Virus record (IMG/VR): IMGVR_UViG_3300025647_000002 | Span: 1 to 57,671 of that record | Origin: a virus | Length of the DNA stretch: 57,671 nucleotides | Direction: 5' to 3' (one strand) | Part shown: positions 7,301 to 17,400 of the stretch, piece after piece | Layout of the letters: each line of letters starts with the position of its first letter | Position numbering within the stretch: position 1 is the first letter of the stretch | The notes under the pieces: generated by a model | Seen by the model: the letters and a program-made list of their open reading frames with translations, nothing else | Told to the model about the DNA's origin: nothing | The model's database searches: none | Position numbers and translations under genes: made by a program

Positions 7301-8284
7301 GTGAGCAACATCGTACCTACAAACATCCAAGTCCCCGCGCACCTCGCAGGTAAAGTCGGCCAGCCATCGGCGCTGTCGCAGAGCATCTCTGCTGGCATCT
7401 CTGCTGGTCAGTCGTTCCCGCGTATCTCGCTGAAGGGCAGCCGCTTCCGTATCGTTGAAGATGGTACCGAAACTGTACTGGATACCACGGCCCTCGACAT
7501 TGTGATCGTCGGCGCAAACCCCAAGCTGTCCAAGACATTCTACGCCAAGGCGTGGGACAAGGACGCAGAGCCAGCGGCACCTGACTGCTATTCTCTGGAT
7601 GGTACCAAGCCGCACCCTGAGAGCGAAGCCCCGCAGAACGACCTGTGTGCATCGTGCCCACACAATGCTTGGGGTTCCAAGATCGGCCCACAGGGCCAGC
7701 AGTTGAAGGCGTGTACCGACCAGAAGCGCCTCGCTATCGTATCAGCTGACGATCCGGAAGGTCCAGTTTATCTGTTGCAGGTTACACCTGCTGCACTGAA
7801 GGGCTTGAACGCTTACCACAAAGAGCTCTCCATGCGTGGTATCCCAGCCGAGGTGGTCAAGACCAAGATCAGCTTTGACACTGATGCGTCCTTCCCCAAA
7901 CTGAAGTTTGGCTTCGGTGGTTTCCTCGACGAGGATACGTACGGTGCGGTCGAGCCCCTGTTCGGTGCCGATAACGTGATGGATATTACCGGTGAGCAGC
8001 AGCCAGAGGTAGCGGCGGCACCATCCACCCCTCGTATGGCAGCCGTAACGGCCAAGCCTGCGCCTGCGCCTGCGCCAGAGCCAGCGCCAGCGCCAGCGCC
8101 AGAGCCAGAGCCCGTGGTTGAGGAGAAACCAAAGCGTGGTTTCGGTGCAGCCAAGGCAGCGGATAAGCCCAAGGCAGCTACCAAACCAAAAGCGGAACCC
8201 AAGGCAGCGGCCGAGGTGGATGCTGATGTCGCCAGCTTGGCAGACGATATTGCCGCACTGGTGGGGATGGCCGATGACGACTAA
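7301..8284 (+). CDS. Zinc-binding, SSB-like phage replication protein
   Basis: 327 residues from a GTG preceded by aaggag. Residues 40-200 form the conserved part, with four cysteines (C96, C116, C119, C138; signature CASCPHNAWGS) that probably bind zinc. Residues 250-310 are a Pro/Ala/Lys linker, and the protein ends in an acidic-hydrophobic tip (DIAALVGMADDD). An acidic C-terminal tip after a flexible linker is the hallmark of SSB, T7 gp2.5 and T4 gp32, which recruit partners through it. Its place between the recombination genes and the primase also fits a single-strand-binding role. That function is inferred; the cysteine-containing core is not a classical OB-fold signature. Confidence 0.78.
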   Translation: MSNIVPTNIQVPAHLAGKVGQPSALSQSISAGISAGQSFPRISLKGSRFRIVEDGTETVLDTTALDIVIVGANPKLSKTFYAKAWDKDAEPAAPDCYSLDGTKPHPESEAPQNDLCASCPHNAWGSKIGPQGQQLKACTDQKRLAIVSADDPEGPVYLLQVTPAALKGLNAYHKELSMRGIPAEVVKTKISFDTDASFPKLKFGFGGFLDEDTYGAVEPLFGADNVMDITGEQQPEVAAAPSTPRMAAVTAKPAPAPAPEPAPAPAPEPEPVVEEKPKRGFGAAKAADKPKAATKPKAEPKAAAEVDADVASLADDIAALVGMADDD

Positions 8285-8558
8285 TCCGCTCGACTTTGAA
8301 AAGGTAGAGCTGGTCCGTGAACGCATGGCCCTTACAGTCAAGGACATGTGCGCTTTGCTGGGCGTGTCACGGATCAGCTACTACAAGTGGGTCGGAGGCG
8401 GACGCATCCGTGAACACAATGAGAACAAGGTAAAGGCTGTCCTGCGGCAGCTTCTACCCCTTCTGAAAGATGGTTCTTGGCCCCCCGCAGGGGCCAAGAG
8501 TTGGCCAAGTGACCAGCGTATGAACGCGTTACTTGAGATTTTAGGTCCGACCGAGTAG
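8274..8558 (+). CDS. XRE-like helix-turn-helix protein
   Basis: 94 residues, starting at an ATG 11 nt inside the upstream gene. Residues 15-50 contain a helix-turn-helix of the Cro/XRE kind (MALTVKDMCALLGVSRISYYKWVGG), with the SRISYYKW recognition helix. The C-terminal half is short and helical. Unusually, its own coding sequence contains a perfect 10-bp inverted repeat (8475-8499), and another 9-bp one lies just after the gene. It could be an autoregulator of the primase gene downstream; that is inference from position only. Confidence 0.82.
   Translation: MTTNPLDFEKVELVRERMALTVKDMCALLGVSRISYYKWVGGGRIREHNENKVKAVLRQLLPLLKDGSWPPAGAKSWPSDQRMNALLEILGPTE
8475..8499 (+). other. Perfect 10-bp hairpin inside the HTH gene
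   Basis: Bases 8475-8484 (tcttggcccc) pair perfectly with 8490-8499 around a 5-base loop. No T-run follows on the plus strand, so it is not a standard intrinsic terminator. It may slow translation or serve as a protein-binding or RNA-stability element. Confidence 0.6.
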
Positions 8559-8570
8559 CGTAATAAAACA

Positions 8571-8593
8571 GGGGAGGGTGTCAGACCCTCCCC
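8571..8593. terminator. Perfect 9-bp hairpin upstream of the primase gene
   Basis: GGGGAGGGT (8571-8579) pairs with 8585-8593 around GTCAG. On the plus strand it is followed by gcaacc, not T residues. On the minus strand it is followed by tgttttatta, so it would act as an intrinsic terminator mainly for leftward (antisense) transcription. It may also be a processing or stability element between the replication operon and the primase. Orientation and function are uncertain. Confidence 0.5.
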
Positions 8594-8617
8594 GCAACCA
8601 CAGTAAGGCGTGATACA

Positions 8618-11485
8618 ATGGATACGTTGGAATTTTTCCAGCGCGTCCTACCAACGGAGGGGATGTACTGCAGGTTCACACTGACCGGTAAGCGTAACCG
8701 GTTCTACGGCAGCATTGCCGAGATGGTGACTGAAGTACAAAACATAGACCAACGTGGGCAGGATGCGTATTTCGCTATCTCCAGTTTCGTGGACGATAGC
8801 AGCCGCAAGAACACAAACGTACAGTTTACCAAGGTCATATCAGTCGATGTAGACTGCGGACCAGACAAGCCATTCCCCACATGGAAGGAAGGGCTCAAGG
8901 CGTTCGGTGGTTTTGTAGCAGAGATGAAGCTACCCAAACCACTCATAATCCGGTCGGGCAATGGCCTGCATATCTACTGGATCATGGAGCGCGATCTTAC
9001 GCGCGAGGAGTGGACACCACTGGCCCGGGCTATGAAGGATGCGGCCGAGGGGCAAGGGTTTGAGATTGACCCTACCAAGACGGCCGAGCCATCGGCGGTC
9101 CTACGACCTGTCGGAACCCACAACTTCAAAGACCCGACCAACCCAAAGCGCGTTCAGCTGTTGCTCGACGGTGGCGATACCACGGTTGAAGTAATGAAGA
9201 AGGCATTGGCCTATTACTATAACGCGGCCAACGCACCTATAAAGCGGAAGAACAATGGGCTGCTGGATAGTCTCGCAGCGCGCACTGAGATGCCTCCTGC
9301 CGTCGGCCACCTCGTGGCTGAGAAGTGCCAGCAGGTAGAGTGGGCGGTCACCAACCAAGACAAAGTGTCGGAGCCGTTCTGGTACGCACTGATAGGACTG
9401 GCTGCCTTCTGCGAGAACCCAGAGGAGACAGCCAAGCGTTGGAGCGAGGACCACCCAAGCTACTCCGAGAGCTCTACACTGAGGAAGATGCAGCAGTGGC
9501 GGGAACAGGCGACTGGACCCTCGACCTGTAGCAAGTTCGAGAACGAGCGTCCTGCGGGGTGTAAGGGCTGCCCGTTTGCAGGTAAGATCGGCAGCCCAGC
9601 ACGACTGGGTGTGCGGTACGCAGAGATCGACACCAGTGATGAGGCACCTGAAGAAGTAATCACAGAGCTTCCGATACCTAAGCCGTTCAAACGGACAGCC
9701 AACGGGATCATGGCTACTATCGACGACACTGATATCGAGGTGGCACCCTTCGACATCTACCCACTCAGCTACGGTTATGACGAGCACCTTGGTTATGAGG
9801 TCGCCCAGTTCATGTGGGACAGGCCTCATGTGGGGTGGAAGGTTCTGACCATGCGGCAAGCCTACCTCGCTGACGGTACCTACCGTGAGTTCGTGGGCTG
9901 CGTGGCAGACCAAGGCATCGTACTACAAACGAAGAGACAGACGGAGTATTTCCAGATCATGCTACGCTCATACATGAATGAGTTGCGTAAGGTGCGGACC
10001 GTCACAAACCTGTACTCCACAATGGGTTGGAAGGAAGACAACAAAGTCTTCGTCCTTGGTGATGATCTGTACCGGCGCGACGGCAGTGGTTCCGTGACAC
10101 ACGAAACGATACGGCTGGCCTCCCACGTCAACCGCGCCGGTAGTGATATGTTCACGACCAAGGGTAACTTCGCCACGTGGAAGGCTGGCAGTGAGATACT
10201 GCGGCGGGGCAAGCTCTACGCCCACCAGTATTCCATCGGGCTGGCATTTGCGTCTATCCTCATGCAGTTCTCCGGCCTCAAGGGTGTGACTGTATCGCTC
10301 TATGGTGAGTCCGGTAGCGGCAAGACGCAGGCACAGTTCATACAGCAGTCTGTCTGGGGCGACCCAGAGAAGATACACTTCCAGTCGCAGTTCACGGCCA
10401 ACTCTTTGTTCGACAAGTTCGGTCTCCATGGCAACATGCCAATCACGATCGACGAAGCGACACAGATGTCAGACAAAGATATGGGCGACTACCTGTACTG
10501 GACCAGCCAAGGACGGGACAAGGCCCGCCTGACACGCAGCGCAGAGGCCCGGGCACCCAGAGAGTGGGCGCTTATCTCCACGCTGTCTACGAACAAACCG
10601 ATTGGCGGTAAGCTGTTGTCGGCGGGGCATGAGAACGAAGCGCAGATGGCGCGTCTGATCGAACTCAAGGTAGCCAAGTCACCAATATACCGTGACGGTA
10701 CGGACGCTGGTCGCCAACTACATAAACTGTTCACAGAGAACTATGGGTGGGCAGGCCGTGCGTTTATAGAACGCCTTATGAAGATGGACGAGCACAGCAT
10801 CCGCGTACTGATGGCCGCCGCTATCGACCAGTTCAACGACAAGTATGGGTACAAGTTCTCCGGCGTCGAGCGTTTCTGGGAGGTGGGCTTTGTGCTGCCA
10901 GAACTGTGCCTCAACCTTGCCCATGGCTGGGATATCACTGCGTTCGACGGGCGCGAAGCAACTGTCTGGGCGACGTCTAACATATCCGAGATGCGGGATG
11001 CAGCTGCGGACAACCAGCGTGATATGTTTGACCTGATCGCAGAGTACATGAACGAGCATCTGTCTGAGACGGTGCAGGTGTTCCACAACGGTGACGCGTC
11101 CCCACTGGTGGATTACTCCCGCCTACCACGGAACAGTGTGCATGTACGCATCGACGCCTACCGCAAGGGCGGCAGCACGGATATCAAGAAAGCAACGATG
11201 TTGCTGGACCGCACACACTTCCGCAAGTGGTACGCATCCAAAGGGCAGAACCCACGGGAAGTATTGGGCGCGCTAGAACTCGAAGGTGCGAACGCTACAC
11301 CGTCGTCGCAGAAGGCATCGCTTGGCAAGAACACCACGCTGTCGATCCCGCAGACCTATGTTATCGGGGTTGACTTAACACACTCACGCATGGCGGGTGT
11401 GTTGGATGATGTGGTGACTGCCAGCATAGAGGCTGAAGCCCGCAGCCAAGACGACACCGTGGTGTCGTTCAAGCCTAAGACCTAG
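8618..11485 (+). CDS. Primase-helicase (AEP primase fused to DUF927-type ATPase)
   Basis: 955 residues. The N-terminal 230 residues look like an archaeo-eukaryotic primase: D77 and D79 in VISVDVDCG provide the metal site, and RSGNGLHIYW carries the SxH-type motif. A cysteine cluster at C304, C315 and C318 is a possible zinc or Fe-S site. The C-terminal half is a DUF927-like helicase with Walker A GESGSGKT at 563-570 and arginine-rich ARLTRSAEARAPREW as a candidate arginine finger. It would unwind DNA and prime both strands. It is the last gene of the plus block and its stop shares CTAG with the stop of the converging virion gene. RBS aagg precedes the ATG. Confidence 0.9.
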   Translation: MDTLEFFQRVLPTEGMYCRFTLTGKRNRFYGSIAEMVTEVQNIDQRGQDAYFAISSFVDDSSRKNTNVQFTKVISVDVDCGPDKPFPTWKEGLKAFGGFVAEMKLPKPLIIRSGNGLHIYWIMERDLTREEWTPLARAMKDAAEGQGFEIDPTKTAEPSAVLRPVGTHNFKDPTNPKRVQLLLDGGDTTVEVMKKALAYYYNAANAPIKRKNNGLLDSLAARTEMPPAVGHLVAEKCQQVEWAVTNQDKVSEPFWYALIGLAAFCENPEETAKRWSEDHPSYSESSTLRKMQQWREQATGPSTCSKFENERPAGCKGCPFAGKIGSPARLGVRYAEIDTSDEAPEEVITELPIPKPFKRTANGIMATIDDTDIEVAPFDIYPLSYGYDEHLGYEVAQFMWDRPHVGWKVLTMRQAYLADGTYREFVGCVADQGIVLQTKRQTEYFQIMLRSYMNELRKVRTVTNLYSTMGWKEDNKVFVLGDDLYRRDGSGSVTHETIRLASHVNRAGSDMFTTKGNFATWKAGSEILRRGKLYAHQYSIGLAFASILMQFSGLKGVTVSLYGESGSGKTQAQFIQQSVWGDPEKIHFQSQFTANSLFDKFGLHGNMPITIDEATQMSDKDMGDYLYWTSQGRDKARLTRSAEARAPREWALISTLSTNKPIGGKLLSAGHENEAQMARLIELKVAKSPIYRDGTDAGRQLHKLFTENYGWAGRAFIERLMKMDEHSIRVLMAAAIDQFNDKYGYKFSGVERFWEVGFVLPELCLNLAHGWDITAFDGREATVWATSNISEMRDAAADNQRDMFDLIAEYMNEHLSETVQVFHNGDASPLVDYSRLPRNSVHVRIDAYRKGGSTDIKKATMLLDRTHFRKWYASKGQNPREVLGALELEGANATPSSQKASLGKNTTLSIPQTYVIGVDLTHSRMAGVLDDVVTASIEAEARSQDDTVVSFKPKT

Positions 11486-14400
11486 TCGTTATACATACCG
11501 GTGTACGCCTCGATGTAGGGGCGTACACTCAGCGAAGTCGAGTTGATAAACCGTTCGCTTGCGAGTTGCTTTTGTGCCTTCAACGCCCGTTTCACCTTAG
11601 CCCGCATGTCGCCCATCTCCAGACCAGTACCGGCAGCATAGCGGTTCCACTCCGCGACACGGTCGTACAGGTACGCCACCTGCTCACGATCACCGCGGGC
11701 TTCGGCCTTCACAATCGCATCACGATACGCCGTGGTGTAGCTGCGCTGGTACTGCTCGCGGCGCATACCGACACGGACGACGTCGTATTCGGATGAAGCA
11801 CCCAGAGGGTACAACCCGAGTGCCCGCATGATGGCGACTCCGCTGTTGTAATCCTCGCTCACTACGTATCCGCGGCGATCCACGATGGCACCACTCCGCT
11901 CGTATGCGTACACGTCACCCAAGGCGCGCAGCATACTGATCGGAGACTCGCGGACTGTCTTTTCAATATCACCGGGCATACCGCCGGGCGCGAAGTCCAG
12001 TAGGTTCCCGATAGTCTTCATGCTGTTCGCAGCGAAGGAAGCCATTGGACCACCGACCTCTGTGATGACACGCGATGTCTCTGCACCCGGGAGGAACATT
12101 TCTGTACCGGGCACGATGTTGCCGAGGCCAGTACGCGAACCGACGTCGCTCCCAAGCATGTTGTTGAACGCACCGCTCATAAGTGCCGAGCCGAAGCCGG
12201 GCATGAACTCGTTGCCCTTGTCCACCATGTACTGCCTGATACTTGGTACTGGGATACCGAACTTGAACGCCAGTGTGTCGACAATATCCTCAATGTCTTC
12301 CGAGAACGGTACACCACGGAGGCCGGACAGCAGCAGGAGGCTGCCGAGCATGATGATCCGCCCGTTGTTATTGAGGTTTGCGATGAGTGTGGCACTGTTG
12401 ACGACGAACTGTTTGAACATGAACGCGAACTGCTGGATACCGCCGCGGAAGAACGCTGGCCGGTTGCCTGTCGTGTAGTCACCCAAGGTACTGTTTACCA
12501 GTGTCTCTGCAAAGGCAGCAGCATCCTTCGCTGCATCCACGTTGTTGGCACCAGCTGCTGTGCGGCGGCGGAACTCAAGGCGGAACGCGGCGAGTGCTGC
12601 TGCACGGCGCGAGTGTTGCTCCGTGGAGTTGAAGGGGGCCATGAAATACTGGACAAACGTCTGCTGCGCACCCGTTGTGACGCGGCCACGGGCTGACCCT
12701 GATAGGGAGTTGAACTGGGCCGCATCCAAGAACCCGCCCTCGATACCTTCGACAAGGAAGTCGGCCTCCGCACGTGTCATACCGCGCTTGGCGAGGTCGG
12801 CATCTGACATTTCCTCTTTGCTCCAGAACGCAGCTGTGTCCGCACCGGAGTTTGGCTTGAGGCTGAACCCAACCGAGAACGCAGCGTTCTTGATCTCGAC
12901 AAAAGCATCCCACCCGAAGCCGCCGCCGAATCCGTTCTTGGCATTGTAGGTAGCCAGTGCTGCAGGCACGTTGGTACCAAGGCCGACAAGGTTCAATGCA
13001 CCCGAGGCTACAGACCCCCCCAAGAACGACATGGCTGTCAACGTGCGTATAGCACCGACGGTTTTGCCGGATGCCATGTCTGTCTCCAGAACCTGCTTCT
13101 GCTGGTCCAAGAATGTCACGAGCTTGCGGAACTCGTTGTAGTGCTGGTTGCCCCGCTTTGGTGCTTCGTTGGTGACGAACCAGCTGTGGTACTGGTCAAA
13201 CTTGCGGCGGGCTTCCACCTTGGCTTCCTCGTTCATCGTCGTGTCAGTCAACGATGCCTCGTACTCAGCCTTCAGCGTGTTGTATTTCTCTTGACTACCC
13301 TTCCACAGCGCATCCGATTCCGGGTTGCTGCGGTCCAGTATGTTCGCCAGCTCCACGCTGGTTTTATTCCGCGCGATGGTAGATGCACGGGACTCGATGT
13401 GCTGCGAGATAGCCTGCGACAGATCGTTCTTCGCACCCGGTGCGAACGAAGCCTTCAGCTGGCGCAGTACGGAGAAGTCGTTCTGCGATGTGAGTGCGAG
13501 GATGATCTGCTCTGCCCGCGTCGGGTCGAGGTTGATACTGAAACGGCGCAGGAACCGCATCGCCTCGTTCATGTTGATCTCTGGGTCTGTCGACGCTGTC
13601 TGGATCACCGCTTCCGACTTGGATATGAGCCGCAGTTTCTTGAGCACGTTACCACCAAGGCCGTTGTTGGCCTTTGGGTCGAACACCTCGACCTCATGCG
13701 TACCCTCACCAAACAGTTCGGTCATGCTCGCCGCTGCCGTATCCGCCTCGCTCTGGGTCTCGAACTGCATGTACACAGTCTGGTCCCGATACCGGTCGGT
13801 CATAGCAAACTCAGTACCGTTCTCATCCACGGCCGCGATGCGTGCGTGCCAGCTACCCTCACGGGTGAACGGGACGTAGTTTGTCTCGATGTCACGGACG
13901 GCCTTGATCTCTGCGTCCCGCGTACTGATGAGTTCGTTGGCGAGGCTGCGCACTTCCTGCTGCACCACGAAACTCTCGGGTCCACGCTTCTCGTTGCCCT
14001 TTGGCTTCAACGGTGTGTACCGCGTACGGAAGTCGGTGATAGCTGCCTCAAGGTCAGCCCGCTCGTTTGTGTCAAAGAACGCTTTACCTCCAGCGCCTTC
14101 AGTCGCCGGGTCAAACAGCGCGTCGATGCGATCCGTACCTGTCCCTAGTAGCGCCTTGTTGACAGCAACCATGAGCGCTTCGGCACGGCGCATGTCGATG
14201 GAGCCACGCAGGCGGATACCATTCTCGTCAAACTCTGCATCACCGGTGGCCACATCCACGAACTTGTTGGTCAGCTTCTGCACCAGCTTGCGGTCACCAT
14301 CAGTCATCGGCGCATTCATCGCCCGCTGGATGCGTTTGTAGGTGGTGTCCTGCTCCTCGTTGTACCGGGTCAGTGTACTCTCCAGCAGGGCCACGGAAGT

Positions 14401-17400
14401 CTCAGCCATCGCATCCAGTTCGCCGTTGAAGCCGGCCCACTCTGCATCTGTGAAGTCGTGGGTGAATGTCTCGGTGTACATCCCGGTGTAGGAGTTGTCT
14501 TTGATCCGCTTGTCGTAAGACTTGGCGATCAGCTTGCCAGCCTCGGGGGTAGGGGCGGCTGCCACGGCAACGTCCCGCTCCGCTACCAGCTGTGCCCGCA
14601 TCTCTACAGTCAACGGCTTGGTCTGCGGCAGTTTGATCTCGATACCATCCCTGAACTGCTGCCGCGTCGGGCGGTTCTGCTTCAGCTTGGCGACGACATC
14701 CTTTTGCAGCTGGAACTCGCCGGAGGCCGCGATGTACTTAAATATCTTTGGCGGGTTTGGCTTCGCCTTGTACCCGACAGAACGCAGGATACGGGCAGCC
14801 TTCAGCGCCTTACCCACATCGCTTTTCTGCGCCTCGGTGAGACCATCCGAGAACTTTATCCCGAAGATTTCCACCGCTGGACGCAGTGTCTTTTTGCGGA
14901 GTACCTGCATCTGGTTGATATGTGTACGCGAGATATTGTACCGCCGGTTGATCGCACCCCAGACAAGACTACCACCCTCACTACGGATTGACCGCCACAG
15001 CGTGGGGGTAAACACCTGAGACTTGAGTGTGTCGTAGGCGTTCCCGAAGTCCACCTTGACCTTACGCTTTGCAAAGTCGTTGAGTATAGCCAGAGCGCCT
15101 TCGAGCTTCTTGGGTGTTGGACCGCCCGCGAGTTCGATCGTACGCCCCAGACCCAGCACGCTACCATCTGCGATGGAGGCGGCCGAGGCGAAACGCCCCG
15201 TACCGGTGGGCTCAATGCCCTGCTCAAGTGCCTGTGTCCTGCGACCCATCAGCTCTGCATCGAAGAACGTGGAGCGCTGACCGGTCACGACGTACCGGCG
15301 CGCTTGGCTGAGAAGGTAACGTGCCTGCTCGTCACCGAACCGTACGCCGATCTTGTTCAGCGCGTTCTTGACCTTGTTCCACCAGAGGGAAAGGATGTTG
15401 TTCTCAATGCGTGCAGCATAGTCAGACAGGTATTCTTCCGTCGCCTCGGCGCGGCTCATACCACGGGCTTCGACTGCCGAGTCGATGAGGGTGCGGGCCT
15501 CTGGTGTGCTGTTCTTGTAGACAGAGTTCATCACGCTGTCGAACTCAGCGTTACCCACGATCGCACGCATACCGAAGTGGCCCATTGTTTCGTGGGCAAG
15601 GACTGCGTTCAGGTGCCCGGTGTTCGCGATCCGGTTGGAGAAGACGATGACGGTGTCGCCGTCGAAGAAGTAGGCAGCTGCGTTGACTGTGTCGAAGTCA
15701 CCTTGCGGCCGCGCCGCGGTAGCGCGTGCGTAGAGCTTTGGGTTCTTGGTCCGCAGGTCCGCTTGGTCCTTGAACACGTGGGACTTTGGCTTAACGGCGA
15801 TGTTACGGAAGAACGACTTCACAGTAAGCTGCAACTTACCAACCGCCATGGGCTTCACGGGGTTCTTGTTCTCATCTGCGAGGCCGTTGAGCGTGTTGTA
15901 ATCTGCCAGCGATGTGCGGCCGGCTTGGACCTTGGTACCAAGGTCACGCCGCTCAATCCTACCTTTGACCACGTTGGGGAAACCTTTGGGTGTGACGTAA
16001 TCAAGGGCATCGCGGGGCTGGCCCTCCTTTGTCCCGTCCTTGATTATTTGCGTCAGCTGGACGAACGTGTCTTGTTCTGTGCGATTTGGCCGTTCGTTTC
16101 TTGTGTTTATCTCGGCTACCATACGCAGCAGTTCTACGGCTGCCACATCGGCCTTTGCTTCGGGGGTATTAGGGGCCCGCTGGCCGGACTGCGCACGCCA
16201 GCGGGCCTGCGCCATATCACTGATCTTAGAGAGTTGTTGGCTGGTCAGGTTTAGCTCTAAGGCGTTCTGAGCTGCCACCTTGGCCTCTGCCTTATCGCTT
16301 GCCTCGGCTATCTCTTCTGTACTGGGCTTCGCCTTGAGTTCTACGTCTGGAGCATTCGCAATGTTGTACAGCTCGATACCAGCGTTGATCTCGTCCGACG
16401 ACAAGGTCTTACGCTTCTTCGCACCGAGGATGTCTTGTTCAAGGTCAGCGACAAGCTCCATTTCGGGTGATAGCTCACCTACGGCGCGCTCTGCCTTCAG
16501 CGCTTCCATACTGACCTTCTTCGGTTTCTTCGGTTTCTCAGGCGCAAGTGTTTCCGGCGTCTGGTCTACTTCGGTTTCCGTTTCGGCTTCACCTTCTCCG
16601 GCAGTTTCTTGCCCTTTGGTGTCTTGGCCTGAAACTCCTTTGCCAGCTTTGGTTCCTTGGCGTAGAGCGCCCGCCTTTGGGCTTGGCTCTTGAACGGCAT
16701 CCTTCTTCCCTCTCTTGAGTTTATCCCCTTTGGGTGCAGTAGGTGGCGTGGGTGGTGTAGTATCCGGGGACAACGCCGCAAGTGCCTGCTCCTTGGTATC
16801 ACCAAGATACGTCGTCAGTTCACCAGCATCCATAACATCAAGGTTATGCCAGCCAGTGATATCCCCGGAACCTACTGTCCGGGCGATGCGTACGATCTCA
16901 CCATCGGGGGTAGCAACCTCATAGACTGTCAGCCCATCGGCGTCCTTCGTACCACGGGCGGATACGGACTGCGCTTTACCGGTCTTCGTGGCCTTTCTTA
17001 TTGCCTCACCGCGAGCCGCCGCTTTAGCTTGCGCAGCGAGGTCCACCTTGGCAGGCGCAGCTTTGGGCGTAGGCTCAGGTGCGCCGCGCCGCGCCGCCAG
17101 ATAGGCTTCGCCCTCCTCAAGTACACGGTCGCGCTGGACGTTAAGGCGTTGTCCGAGGGCCTGCAGATTTGCTGCCTGTCCCTGCAGCTGCTGGCGTTCT
17201 GCCTCAGCTGCGCGTGCGGCTTCGACCTGTTGGCGCATGGTATCTACGTCTGTCTTCGCTGGCGGCTCAGCCCCGCGTGTCGCCGGTGTGTCTACCAGCG
17301 GATCGGCTTTCCCCTTCGCGCTCTTCCTAAGACGCTGGAGCAGCTCGACATCTGCTTTCTCTGCGCGGACAGCGTTTATCCACTCCAGCTGTGACTTCTT

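Noticed and set aside
13141-14148. 335-codon open frame antisense to the giant virion gene
   Set aside because: It has no ribosome site and its translation is Arg/Leu/Cys-rich, as expected for the complement of a GC-rich gene.
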